Positions 7,425-15,692 of a DNA stretch of 17,096 nucleotides are shown one piece after another (the stretch's first letter is position 1; each line of letters starts with the position of its first letter). The notes beneath the pieces were generated by a model that made no database searches, was not told where the DNA came from, and saw only the letters and a program-made list of their open reading frames with translations. The stretch is taken from the NCBI GenBank assembly GCA_003486945.1, contig DNFL01000056.1:1-17096 (forward strand). Direction: 5' to 3'. A program made the translations under genes and the position numbers. The DNA is from Hyphomonas sp. GTDB lineage: Bacteria > Pseudomonadota > Alphaproteobacteria > Caulobacterales > Hyphomonadaceae.

Positions 7425-8515
7425 TGGATTTCGGACTTTCTAAGGACCAGCAGATGCTGCGCGATGCGGTTGCGCGGTGTCTTGCGGATACCTGCCCGCT
7501 CGATCATGTCCGCGAATGTGCCGAGCGTGACAATCCGCTTAGCGACAAAGTGCTCCGCGCCGTCCAGGACCTGGGAATTCCAGGGATGCTGGTACCGGAA
7601 GAGCATGGCGGCCTCGGCATGACCCTTCTCGACGCTGCCATAGTTGCGGAACAGCTCGCTTATGCGGTCGCGCCAGTACCTTTTCTCGCCAGTCATGTTC
7701 TGGCGCCTATCGCGCTGAGCGAGGCAGGCAGCGAGGAGCAAAAAGCTCACTGGCTGCCAAAGATCGCGAGCGGCGAGGCGCGTATCGGTGTCGCGATTTC
7801 CGAGACAATCGAGGTGCGCGACGGCGCGGGGGTTTCCTCTGCTGCCGGGAAGCTCAACGGCACCGCCCTGTTCGCAATCGATTTCGAAGGAGCCGATGCC
7901 TTCATCGTCGCCGATTCCGGTGGCAGGCTGCACCTTGTCGGTGCCAAGGCGTCGGGCCTGAAGGCTATCGCGCTGACGACCATCGATCGGACCCGCTGCG
8001 TCGGGGAATTGCGGTTTGATGGGGCCGAAGCGGAACCACTGGCTGATGATCGGGGAGCTACAGTGGCCCGGCTGCGCGCTGCGGGGCGTGTGATCCTCGC
8101 CGCCGACAGTCTTGGCGCAGGTCAGGCCATGATCGAAAAGGCTGTCGATTATGCTGGCCAGCGCGAACAATTTGGTCGCCTTATCGGCAGTTTCCAGGCC
8201 GTAAAGCACATGTGCGCCGAGATGGCCGCGCGGCATGAACCGTGCCGTTCGCTCGTCTGGTACGCCGCCCACGCCTTTGACGCAATTCCGACAGAGGCAT
8301 CGCTCGTCGCCTGCCACGCGAAATCACACACCGGCGAAGTCCATCGCTTTGTCGCTCGCACTTCCACCGAAGTGCATGGCGGGATGGGATTCACGGACCT
8401 GATCGGTCTCCACTACTGGTTCAAACGCATTGGATTCGACCGGCAGGTGCTTGGCGGACCCGAAACGGTGCGGGCCGAGGCGGCAGCACTGCAAGGCTGG
8501 ATCAAGGCCGCGTAA
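7424..8515 (+). CDS. Acyl-CoA dehydrogenase, small subunit without catalytic Glu
   Basis: A 363-residue acyl-CoA dehydrogenase homologue, shorter than a stand-alone enzyme. The N-terminal DFGLSKDQQMLRDAVARCL and MLVPEEHGGLGM are typical. The FAD-pyrophosphate arginine is present in R247-E-Q-F-G, and STEVHGGMGFT is conserved. No catalytic base is evident: the helix position reads LAADSLGAG and the C-terminal YEGT equivalent reads LGGPETVR. Such partly inactive copies pair with a Glu-bearing partner, sharing FAD across the interface in an alpha2beta2 tetramer. The partner is clearly the gene at 6174-7424, whose stop overlaps this start by one base (TAATG), favouring equal production. It is followed by a 57-base gap before the CoA ligase. 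The heteromer is inferred from gene order and residue pattern. Confidence 0.92.
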   Translation: MDFGLSKDQQMLRDAVARCLADTCPLDHVRECAERDNPLSDKVLRAVQDLGIPGMLVPEEHGGLGMTLLDAAIVAEQLAYAVAPVPFLASHVLAPIALSEAGSEEQKAHWLPKIASGEARIGVAISETIEVRDGAGVSSAAGKLNGTALFAIDFEGADAFIVADSGGRLHLVGAKASGLKAIALTTIDRTRCVGELRFDGAEAEPLADDRGATVARLRAAGRVILAADSLGAGQAMIEKAVDYAGQREQFGRLIGSFQAVKHMCAEMAARHEPCRSLVWYAAHAFDAIPTEASLVACHAKSHTGEVHRFVARTSTEVHGGMGFTDLIGLHYWFKRIGFDRQVLGGPETVRAEAAALQGWIKAA

Positions 8516-8572
8516 CACACTCGTTGAGGGGGCGTCCGAGACTGGCTGCCCCGTCCGGCAGGGAGAAGGAAA

Positions 8573-10186
8573 ATGATCGACTGGAACCTCGGTGACATTC
8601 TCGACGCTGTCGAGCCCGCCATGCCTCAGGACGCTCCGGCGCTGATACACGGCGACCGGATCGTCACTTGGCCCGAAATGTCCGCGCGTTCGAATAATAT
8701 AGCGCGCGCGTTGCGTCAACGCGGAGCGTGCGATGGTGCCAAGGTGGCCTTCTACATGCGCAACCGCCCCGAATATGGCGAGCTGATGGCGGCTTGTTTT
8801 AAGGGGCGCTTGACCCATGTGAACATCAATTACCGCTATCGCGCCGAAGAAGTTTTTTACATTTTTCAAGATTCCGACAGCGAAGTGATAGTTTACAGTT
8901 CGGAGTTTCGCGAATGTATCGTCGAACTCAAGGATAGGCTCGAGAAGGTTCACACTTTCGTCGAAATTGGCGACTCTTCCGAAATCGCGTCTTTTGCGAG
9001 TCCCTATGAGACGCTGGCGGAAAAAGGGGACGGATCGGCGCTCGGCATCAAACGCTCACCCGACGATTTGCTCTTCATCTATACCGGCGGCACGACGGGG
9101 ATGCCGAAAGGCGTGATGTGGCGGCACGACGACATGCGCAAGGCCCAGCTGGACGCGCAGAAGTTACTGGGCCCGGTTCCGCAGACGCTGGAAGAAAATG
9201 TTGCGCTGATCGAGAAAGAGGGCCCCGGCAGGCGCACTCTCTCCGCCTGCCCGCTCATGCACGGGACGGGCTTCATCACCGCGATAGGTGCGCTCATGTC
9301 GGGCGGTGCGATCGTCACGCTGACGGCCCCTTCCTTCGAAGCTTCAGAATTGTGGGAAACGGTTGAAAAGCACCAGGTAGAAAGCATCGCAATTGTGGGC
9401 GACGCCTTTGCTAAGCCAATGCTTCGCGCGCTCGAAGAAAACCCGGGCCGCTGGGATACCAGGAGCCTCGTCTCCATCATCTCGTCCGGCGTGATGTGGA
9501 GCAAGGAGATTAAGGCCGGTCTATGTAAGCACATTCCCCAGATCGTGCTGATGGATAGTTGCGGCGCCTCCGAAGGGCTCGGCTTCGGCCTCTCCGTCAC
9601 GACTGCTCAGGGCGGTACGAACACCGCGAAATTCGGGATTGGCGAATTCTGCGATGTCTTCGACGAAAACGATCAGAAAGTCGAACCTGGAAGCGGCGTG
9701 CCTGGCTTTATCTCCCGCAAGGGGGCCATCCCCTTGGGTTATTACAAAGATCCCGAAAAATCCGCCAAGACATTTCGAACAATCGATGGCGTGCGTTATT
9801 CGATTCCGGGCGACTGGTGCCACGTAGAGGCAGATGGTAGCCTTACACTGCTAGGCCGCGGCAGCGTATGCATCAACACTGCTGGCGAGAAGGTATACCC
9901 AGAAGAAGTCGAGGAAGTGCTCAAGACCCATCCCGCCATCGGTGAAGCGCTGGTCGTAGGTGTAACGGACGAAAAATGGGGCCAGGCCGTCACGGCCGTC
10001 GTCCACCTCAACCACGGCGTCCCGTTCGACGAGCAAGCTGTCAAGGACCATGTGCGCGATCAGCTGGCAGGATACAAAACGCCCAAGGCCATACATCCAA
10101 CGGAAAAACCCCTGCGTGCATCCAACGGCAAGGCCGACTACGCAACGGCGAAAGCAATCGCCGAACGTTTGACGGTCGCATCGTGA
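8573..10186 (+). CDS. Acyl-CoA synthetase (AMP-forming), FadD family
   Basis: A 537-residue adenylate-forming ligase that activates a carboxylic acid with ATP and then transfers it to coenzyme A. The P-loop-like AMP motif is YTGGTTGMPKGVMW (Tyr170 onwards). Further adenylation motifs are MDSCGASEGLGFG and IPGDWCHVEADGSLTLLGRGSVCINTAGEKVYPEEVEEV, and the C-terminal catalytic lysine is Lys520 in SNGKADY. GGVMW and the long gap after it (about residues 180-225) recall the FadD19/FadD17 group that activates steroid side-chain acids, though this is recognition from memory. The start has AGGGAGAAGGA just before the ATG. The gene overlaps the next by four bases (GTGA). It probably supplies the CoA ester for the two-subunit dehydrogenase and the thiolase-like/DUF35 pair. 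Confidence 0.94.
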   Translation: MIDWNLGDILDAVEPAMPQDAPALIHGDRIVTWPEMSARSNNIARALRQRGACDGAKVAFYMRNRPEYGELMAACFKGRLTHVNINYRYRAEEVFYIFQDSDSEVIVYSSEFRECIVELKDRLEKVHTFVEIGDSSEIASFASPYETLAEKGDGSALGIKRSPDDLLFIYTGGTTGMPKGVMWRHDDMRKAQLDAQKLLGPVPQTLEENVALIEKEGPGRRTLSACPLMHGTGFITAIGALMSGGAIVTLTAPSFEASELWETVEKHQVESIAIVGDAFAKPMLRALEENPGRWDTRSLVSIISSGVMWSKEIKAGLCKHIPQIVLMDSCGASEGLGFGLSVTTAQGGTNTAKFGIGEFCDVFDENDQKVEPGSGVPGFISRKGAIPLGYYKDPEKSAKTFRTIDGVRYSIPGDWCHVEADGSLTLLGRGSVCINTAGEKVYPEEVEEVLKTHPAIGEALVVGVTDEKWGQAVTAVVHLNHGVPFDEQAVKDHVRDQLAGYKTPKAIHPTEKPLRASNGKADYATAKAIAERLTVAS

Positions 10187-11820
10187 GTCATCGGGAGTCT
10201 CCCGATTACGACGCTGTAATCGTCGGTGCCGGCTTCAGCGGGATATACCTGCTCCACAAGTTACGTGACGCTGGGTTCAACGTGTTGCTGGTGGATGCTG
10301 CGGCCCAGCCCGGCGGCATCTGGTACTGGAATTGCTATCCAGGCGCACGAGTGGATTCACAGGTTCCGCTTTACGAGTTCTCGATACCTGAAGTGTGGAA
10401 ATCATGGGCCTGGAGCGAGCGATTTCCCGGTTGGGAAGAGCTCAGAGCGTATTTCCGGCATGTTTGCGATACGCTAGACCTGTGGCCCATGATGCGCATG
10501 GGGTGTGGGGTCAGAGGCGCGCACTATGAGAAGGAGACGAAGCAATGGCGTCTGCAACTCGACAGCGACAAAACTGTTTCGACACGATTCCTGTTGCCCG
10601 CTCTTGGTTTCGCATCCAAGCCGTATGTCCCCAATTTTCCCGGCCTTGAGGATTTCGAAGGCCAATGGTTTCACACAGCGCGCTGGCCGCAGCAGGGTGT
10701 CGATCTCAGCGGACGTAAGGTTGCCCTGATCGGCACCGGTGCAAGTGGTGTGCAGGTCGCGCAAGAAGCGGCCAAATCCGTATCGAAGCTGACCCTCTTT
10801 CAAAGAACTCCCATCCTGGCGCTGCCTATGCAGCAGAAGAAGCTTTCAGAAGAAGACCAGGAACGGGACAAGAAGGGCTATGACGCTATCTTCGAAACGC
10901 GCAAGCAGACGAGCGGAGGGTTCGAATGCCAATCGCTAGACGTATCGGCGCTCGAAGTTGACGAAAACGTGCGCACAGCGCACTTTGAAGATCTGTGGCA
11001 ACAGGGTGGCCTCGGGTTCTGGTATCACAATTTCGCCGACCTGCTTATCAATCGCGAAGCTAACCGCTACGCGTATGATTTCTGGCGCGACAAGGTTCGC
11101 GCGAGGATCGCCGATCCCGTTCTGGCCGAGAAACTTGCCCCATCCGAGCCACCGCATCCGTTCGGCACGAAGCGACCTTCGCTCGAGCAGGGATACTACG
11201 AGATTTTCGCTCAGGAGAATGTCGCGCTGGTTGATCTCAAGGCAACTCCGATCATCCGGGTCAAGCCGCACGCGATTGAGACCGGTAACGGCGAGATGGA
11301 ATGCGACCTCATCGTTTTCGCCACCGGCTTCGATGCTGGGCGCGGCGGGCTGATCGATATGAACATCACGGGGACGAACAGCCTATCACTGTCCCATGCG
11401 TGGGAAGACAGAGTACGCGCCTATCTGGGAATGGCGGTATCTGGCTTTCCCAATATGCTGTTCGCATACGGGCCACTCAGCCCGTCGGGTTTCTCAAACG
11501 GCCCGACCAGCGCAGAGATACAGGGTGACTGGATCTGCGACTTTCTGGTCTGGATGCGGGAAAATGGTGTCGATCTTTTCGAAGCCGATCCGGCAGCTGA
11601 AACGGGCTGGACCGAAATGGTTGCCCAAGCAGGCGCGATGACACTCTTTCCCGAAGCGGATTCTTGGTACATGGGCGCAAACATCCCGGGCAAGAAGCGT
11701 CAACTGATCAATTTTCCAAGCGTGTCTGGCTATGTCGCACTCTGCGAAGATGTAGCGAACGAGGGGTATCGCGGCTTCGTGATCGACAAACCCACGAGCA
11801 AGGAACACTTAACGAAATGA
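10183..11820 (+). CDS. Baeyer-Villiger flavin monooxygenase (class B, cyclohexanone-monooxygenase type)
   Basis: A 545-residue FAD/NADPH enzyme that inserts one oxygen next to a ketone, giving an ester or lactone. The FAD-binding fingerprint is VGAGFSG (Gly15-Gly20), the Baeyer-Villiger signature FxGxxxHxxxWP is FEGQWFHTARWP (Phe158-Pro169), the NADPH-binding fingerprint is GTGASG (184-189), and a second flavin motif is VFATGFDAG. Length fits cyclohexanone monooxygenases. The reading frame is open from 9976, but that would overlap the ligase by 211 bases; GTG at 10183, overlapping the ligase stop as GTGA and starting ten residues before the first beta strand, is the likely start, without its own clear ribosome site. 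The hydrolase downstream overlaps by ATGA, the classical pairing of a ketone oxygenase with the enzyme that opens its lactone product. Confidence 0.94.
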   Translation: MSHRESPDYDAVIVGAGFSGIYLLHKLRDAGFNVLLVDAAAQPGGIWYWNCYPGARVDSQVPLYEFSIPEVWKSWAWSERFPGWEELRAYFRHVCDTLDLWPMMRMGCGVRGAHYEKETKQWRLQLDSDKTVSTRFLLPALGFASKPYVPNFPGLEDFEGQWFHTARWPQQGVDLSGRKVALIGTGASGVQVAQEAAKSVSKLTLFQRTPILALPMQQKKLSEEDQERDKKGYDAIFETRKQTSGGFECQSLDVSALEVDENVRTAHFEDLWQQGGLGFWYHNFADLLINREANRYAYDFWRDKVRARIADPVLAEKLAPSEPPHPFGTKRPSLEQGYYEIFAQENVALVDLKATPIIRVKPHAIETGNGEMECDLIVFATGFDAGRGGLIDMNITGTNSLSLSHAWEDRVRAYLGMAVSGFPNMLFAYGPLSPSGFSNGPTSAEIQGDWICDFLVWMRENGVDLFEADPAAETGWTEMVAQAGAMTLFPEADSWYMGANIPGKKRQLINFPSVSGYVALCEDVANEGYRGFVIDKPTSKEHLTK

Positions 11821-12788
11821 ACGTATTGTCCAAGATTGGAGATTTTCCCGACGACATCGACCCTGTCTGGGCCGGCGATGGTTCGCATCTGCCGGAATGG
11901 TTTGTGTCGGCCCTCAAGGTGCCGCGCGAAGAAGGTTATGTTGAGATCGACGGTGCCAGGACGCATTACTTCCGCTGGGGCGACCGGAAAAAGCCGAAAG
12001 TGCTTATGACACATGGCTTTCTATCCCACGCCCGTTGCTTTGCCTTCATCGCTCCGTTTCTCGCGGAAGATTACGACGTGGTGGCGTTCGATCTCGCCGG
12101 CATGGGCGACACGGAGATGCGCGGGCAAGCCGATCCCGCGGCAAGGGGGCGCGAGTTTGGTGAGATTGCCGAGGCACTCGATCTGTTTACAGATGGCCAC
12201 AAACCCACCATCATCGCGCACAGTTTCGGCGCGGGCGCAGCGCTGACAGCCGTGACCCTGTTGCCCGATGCATTCTCCGGCGTCGTGATTTGCGATCTCA
12301 TGGTCATGCGAGCCGAGCTCCTGGAGCAATACTGGAACCATCGCCGCTCCAGCCCGGGATCAGGTGATCCTGACAAGCCCAACCGGCCCTATGCGAGCTA
12401 TGAAGAGGCGCGCAAAAGATACGTCCTTTCCCCGCCCCAGCCGGTCGGCGAGCCGTTCCTCCTAGATTACATGGCGTATCATTCAATGCGGCGCGACGGA
12501 GACGGTTGGACATGGAAGTTCTCACCTGAGGTATTCCGACGAAGCAATAAGTCCGACGAATGGCTCACAATCGGCCATCGACTCGTGAATGCGCCGGGCC
12601 GCAAGATCATCGTTCATGGCGGAAAGAGTCAGCTCTTTACCAGGGACTCGGCTGACTACATCCGCGAGCTGGGGGGCGGTGACATTCCGATAATCGCCGT
12701 ACCTGAGGCGCGCCACCATTTGATGCTCGATCAGCCATTAGCTTTTTTAACTGCACTCAGAAGCATTCTCTCCCTTTGGGAGGAATAG
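11817..12788 (+). CDS. Alpha/beta-fold hydrolase, probable ester/lactone hydrolase
   Basis: A 323-residue hydrolase. After about 60 residues the alpha/beta core begins with VLMTHGFLSHARCF (oxyanion-hole HGF), then VVAFDLAGMGDTEM, the nucleophile elbow IIAHSFGAGAA with Ser136, a cap region (about 170-260), and a C-terminal core with PEARHHLMLDQP supplying the catalytic histidine (His300 or His301). The acid residue is not certain. The start ATG at 11817 overlaps the monooxygenase stop by four bases, so the two proteins are probably made together. Hydrolysis of the Baeyer-Villiger ester or lactone is the natural inference, as with ChnC after ChnB in cyclohexanone degradation. It is the last gene of the plus-strand run; no clear intrinsic terminator follows. 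Confidence 0.9.
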   Translation: MNVLSKIGDFPDDIDPVWAGDGSHLPEWFVSALKVPREEGYVEIDGARTHYFRWGDRKKPKVLMTHGFLSHARCFAFIAPFLAEDYDVVAFDLAGMGDTEMRGQADPAARGREFGEIAEALDLFTDGHKPTIIAHSFGAGAALTAVTLLPDAFSGVVICDLMVMRAELLEQYWNHRRSSPGSGDPDKPNRPYASYEEARKRYVLSPPQPVGEPFLLDYMAYHSMRRDGDGWTWKFSPEVFRRSNKSDEWLTIGHRLVNAPGRKIIVHGGKSQLFTRDSADYIRELGGGDIPIIAVPEARHHLMLDQPLAFLTALRSILSLWEE

Positions 12789-12789
12789 G

Positions 12790-12804
12790 CACACTCAGAG
12801 TGTG
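12790..12804. repeat. Perfect 15-base palindrome CACACTCAGAGTGTG
   Basis: Seven-base arms CACACTC/GAGTGTG around a central A, starting 1 base after the hydrolase stop. With a one-base centre it would fold poorly as RNA and no T run follows, so it is not a convincing terminator. It may be a protein site or the scar of an older element end. The short GT-rich stretch behind it extends to 12808. Confidence 0.5.
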
Positions 12805-12948
12805 TGTGCAGCACAAGCGCCGAGATCCACGGGCGGATCACCGCGTGTTAGGCTCAGGTCGCGCACGCGAAGCACAACCTGGCTCATATTAATGCGTCGA
12901 TCCGGGTGTTCACCGACACGAATTACCAGCGGGCTCGCTACATAGTGA
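12804..12948 (+). pseudogene. 5' remnant of a small gene split by the IS66 element
   Basis: Read in the frame starting at 12942 mod 3, this part gives SAEIHGRITAC, a TAG stop at 12849-12851, then AQVAHAKHNLAHINASIRVF and RARYIVS, where the IS66 element interrupts it. Removing the element and one CATAGTGA copy joins the frame exactly to the 3' part at 15716, giving RARYIVS-HGSFKKSEIAD. The helical AQVAHAKHNLAHINASIRVF looks like the C-terminal end of a short coiled coil. The internal TAG shows the gene had a second defect. I recognise the pattern as a small uncharacterised protein common in alphaproteobacterial accessory DNA, but can name no function. The true 5' end is unclear; no good ATG is seen. 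Confidence 0.6.
12941..12948. repeat. Target-site duplication CATAGTGA, left copy
   Basis: An 8-base direct repeat immediately outside the IS66 left end, identical to 15708-15715. Eight bases is the usual IS66 duplication length, so the two copies fix the insertion boundaries to the base. Confidence 0.95.
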
Positions 12949-12973
12949 GTACGCATAAGGCGAGTACCGCCTT
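12949..12973 (+). repeat. IS66 left terminal inverted repeat with internal hairpin
   Basis: Starts GTACGCATAAGGCGA; 12 of its first 15 bases match the right end read inward (GTACGCATCCGGCTA). It contains a further dyad AAGGCG/CGCCTT (12957-12962 and 12968-12973) around AGTAC, which the right end lacks. A second small dyad, ATAGTC/GACTAT, sits at 13026-13040 before tnpA. Confidence 0.85.
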
Positions 12974-13060
12974 GCGAGCTCCCCCGCTTTGCGGATGATA
13001 GGCGGATAAGCACTTGTCTTGAGACATAGTCAGAGACTATCCGCAGACATTCGGTGACAC

Positions 13061-13435
13061 ATGGATCTGATACTTGGTGCGCCGCGCCGGCGCTGGGCTC
13101 GAGGCGAGAAGCTAGCCGCGGTGGCGGCGGCGTTTTCGCCGGGGATGACGGTCACCGCGGTTGCCCGCGACCTGGGCATCAGTCGCAGCATGCTGTTTGC
13201 CAGGCGCAAGAAGTTTCGGGCGGAGACGGGCTTTCCGGAGATGTCGCACCCGCCGAAGTTTGCGCCTGTGACCGTGACGCCGGATCCTGTCGGATTTGTC
13301 GGCGCATCGCCGGCGGCGGTGATGGGCCCGGGGGCGATCGAGATATCCTTCACACACGCGCCGCAGATGCGCATCACGGGCGGTGTTGATCCGGTGCTTG
13401 CGACCGCGCTCGTAGGAGCGCTTGTCGCGCGATGA
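13061..13435 (+). CDS. tnpA: IS66 accessory protein TnpA
   Basis: A 124-residue protein of the IS66 TnpA type. The N-terminal part (about 1-55) is a helix-turn-helix: RRRWARGEKLAAVAAAF, then GMTVTAVARDLGISRSMLFARRKKF. The rest is a proline-rich linker and a conserved-looking C-terminal stretch. TnpA is required along with TnpB and TnpC for IS66 transposition; its exact job is unknown. The frame is intact, unlike the two genes after it, and its stop overlaps the tnpB start as ATGA. Confidence 0.9.
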   Translation: MDLILGAPRRRWARGEKLAAVAAAFSPGMTVTAVARDLGISRSMLFARRKKFRAETGFPEMSHPPKFAPVTVTPDPVGFVGASPAAVMGPGAIEISFTHAPQMRITGGVDPVLATALVGALVAR

Positions 13436-13781
13436 TTTCTCCGCCGGCGGGCGTGCGCGTCTGGCTTGCGAGCGGCGTGACCGACATGAGGAAGTGCTTG
13501 GGCAGTTTGCGTCTGCTGGTCCAAGAACAGATGAAGCTCGATCCGCATGCGGGTCACCTGTTTGTGTTCCGGGGACGTCAAGGTGGCCTGATCAAGGTAA
13601 TCTGGCATGATGGCCAGGGTCCCTGCCTCTGTTCACGAAGAAGCTCGAACGAGGCCGGTTCATCTAGCCCTCGACCGCAGGGGAGCCGGTCTCGCTGTCG
13701 GCGGCGCAGCTCGGCTATCTTCTTGAAGGGATCGACTGGCGGATGCCGCAGCAGACATGGCGACCACAGTCTGCGGGATAA
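13432..13781 (+). pseudogene. tnpB: IS66 TnpB, broken by frameshift and nonsense codon
   Basis: Begins MISPPAGVRVWLASGVTDMRKC and continues normally through GHLFVFRGRQGGLIKVIWHDGQGPCL. At 13627-13632 the frame shifts (CCTGCCTCTGTTC, two bases more than the expected CCTGCCTGTTC). The proper sequence continues in another frame as FTKKLERGRF, then SAAQLGYLLEGIDWRMPQQTWRPQSAG with TAA at 13779-13781. In that frame TAG at 13665-13667 stands where family members have a Trp codon. TnpB (the IS66 Orf2 family) is essential for IS66 movement, so this copy should be unable to move without help. Confidence 0.88.
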
Positions 13782-13831
13782 GGCGCTTTTCTCGATTCTC
13801 CGGCGGAGTGAAGCAGGGTAGATTCGTGTGC

Positions 13832-15465
13832 ATGTCGGACTTGGCTGATCTTCCTGATGACATCGAAGCGCTGAAGGCGATGAGTTCGTCGGCGGAGACC
13901 ATTGCGCTGAAGGCTCAGCTTATTGAAGCACAGTCTTCCCGTCAGTCAGCCGATGAACTCATCGCCATCTGCGCCTTCAGATCCTGAAGCTGCAGCGCGC
14001 GCAGGTTGGCCAGACTTCCGAGCGTTCGGCGCGCCTGATCGAGCAGCTTGAGCTGTCGCCGGAAGACATCGACGGCGACATCGCTGAAGACGACGCAAGG
14101 GCCGATGCCGGCAAGTCGGCTTCGGCTTCGGTTCCGGCCCATACGCGCCGCCAGCCGAAGCGCGGGCCGCTGCCCGAGCATCTGCCGCGCGAGCGGGTTG
14201 TCATCCCGGCGGCGCAGGCCTGTCCCTGCTGCGGCTCGGATAAGCTCTCTAAGCTCGGAGAAGACATCACCGAGACACTGGAAGGTCATTCGCCGCAGAT
14301 TCTTCGTGAAGCAGACCGTGCGCGAGCGCTTCAGTTGCCGGGCCGGTGAAGCCATTACCCAAGCGCCTGCGCCGTTCCATGTGATCGCCCGCAGGCGCGC
14401 CGAGCCATCTCTGCTCGCCATGATCCTGTGGTCGAAGTGTGCGATGCCCTTGCCGTTGACGCGACAGGCCGGCGCGTTCCATCATGAGGGCATCCCTCTT
14501 GAGGTCTCCGCAATGGCCGACTGGGTTGGGGGCTAGCGTCGCGGGGCTTGAGCCGCTGACAGAGCTCATCCGCGCGCACGTCTTTGCGGTCGCACGCCTG
14601 CACGCTGATAACACGACCGTGCCGGTGCTCGCCAAAGGCAAGACGCGCACCAGGCGCTTGTGGGCCTATGTGCGCGACGACCTGCCATTCGGCGGACGTG
14701 ATCCTCCGGCCGTTGCTTATTTTTACTTCTCCGACCGGCGCGGCGAACCTCCCCAGACGCATCTGAAGAATTGGAGCGGCATCCCTGCAGGCCGATGCCT
14801 ATGGTGGGTTGAACGCGCTCTATGCCGAAGCGCGGCTTCCGGGACTGATCCGAGAAGCCTCCTGCTGGGCGCATGCAAGGCGCGAGTTCTTCAAGCTTGC
14901 CGATGTCGCGCGCAAGGCCCGCGATGCCTGCACCGTGATCTCGCCGATCGTGCTCGAAGCGGTCAAACGCAGCGATGCGATCTTTGACATCGAGCGCGCC
15001 ATCAATGGTCAGGGCACAGACGTCAGGTTGCGCGTCCGGCAGGAAAGCATCAGACCGCTCATCGGCGAACTGCACGACTGGATGACCACGCAGCGCACCT
15101 GCATCTCCGGCAAGGACGATCTCGCCAAGGCCTTCGACTATATGCTGAAGCGCTGGCCTTCGTTCACGGCCTTCCTTGATGATGGCCGCATCTGCCTGAC
15201 CAACAATGCCGCCGAACGCATGATTCGGCCACTCACCCTCGGGCGGCGCAACTGGACGTTCGCCGGCTCGGACCGCGGGCGTGAGCGCGCCGCGGCGATC
15301 TATACCCTCCTGCAGACAGCCAAACTCAACGATGTCGATCCGCAGGCCTGGCTTGCGGATGTACTCTCTCGCATCGCCGATACACCCAGCTCACGCCTCG
15401 CTGGCCTCCTGCCGTGGAACTGGAAACGGAGGCAGGATGCTCAAAAGGTTGATGCATGCAGCTGA
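13832..15465 (+). pseudogene. tnpC: IS66 DDE transposase TnpC, broken by four frameshifts
   Basis: Homology runs across the whole length but through four reading-frame changes: one missing C at about 13966, an extra G at 14283-14285, an extra G in the G5 run at 14528-14532, and an extra C at 14783-14785. Recognisable parts in order are the N-terminal helical leader (SDLADLPDDIEALKAM), the leucine-rich LQILKLQRAQVGQTSERSARL, the zinc-finger stretch ACPCCGSDKL, the DDE domain start LHADNTTVPVLAKGKTRT, WAHARREFFKLAD, AFDYMLKRWPSFTAFLDDG, and NNAAERMIRPL with the catalytic Glu, then LLPWNWK at the end. An intact IS66 transposase would be about 540 residues, which fits. The indels lie in short homopolymers, so sequencing error should be excluded before calling it dead. 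Confidence 0.9.
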
Positions 15466-15683
15466 ACAAAGTCTCCGCAATCTGGACGATTGCACATGTC
15501 GCCGCCGAACTGGGGGAGGATGAAGACTGGCTCTTCGACATCATCCGCGAAATGGAACCCGAAGACGGTGTCATCTGGGTCTACGGTCCGCCGCTCGGCG
15601 AAGATGGAACCGTCGCGTTCACCGACTACGGTATCGAGAACCTCCAAAACCCCATCGACATCCACAAAGCCGATCGGAGCTGA
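15456..15683 (+). CDS. Small conserved-looking protein encoded at the 3' end of the IS66 element
   Basis: A 75-residue acidic protein (about 18 Asp/Glu residues, few Lys/Arg) starting MQLNKVSAIWTIAHVAAELGEDEDWL. Its first part (about 8-35) looks like a small helix-turn-helix-like or helical hairpin unit, followed by a beta-rich end (DGVIWVYGPPLGEDGTVAFTDYGIENL). It overlaps the end of tnpC by 10 bases and stops 24 bases inside the right IS end, so it moves with the element. The frame is intact although tnpB and tnpC are not. I recall similar small genes after tnpC in some alphaproteobacterial IS66 copies, but know no function; a regulatory role in transposition or a passenger gene are both possible. 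Confidence 0.7.
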   Translation: MQLNKVSAIWTIAHVAAELGEDEDWLFDIIREMEPEDGVIWVYGPPLGEDGTVAFTDYGIENLQNPIDIHKADRS

Positions 15684-15692
15684 CCGCGTCCG

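Noticed and set aside
9976..10182. N-terminal extension of the monooxygenase frame into the ligase gene
   Set aside because: The extra residues are arginine- and proline-rich without a fold, and the GTG at 10183 places the FAD fingerprint at the usual distance from the start.
12790..12804. Palindrome after the hydrolase as terminator of the catabolic operon
   Set aside because: A one-base loop cannot fold and no T run follows.
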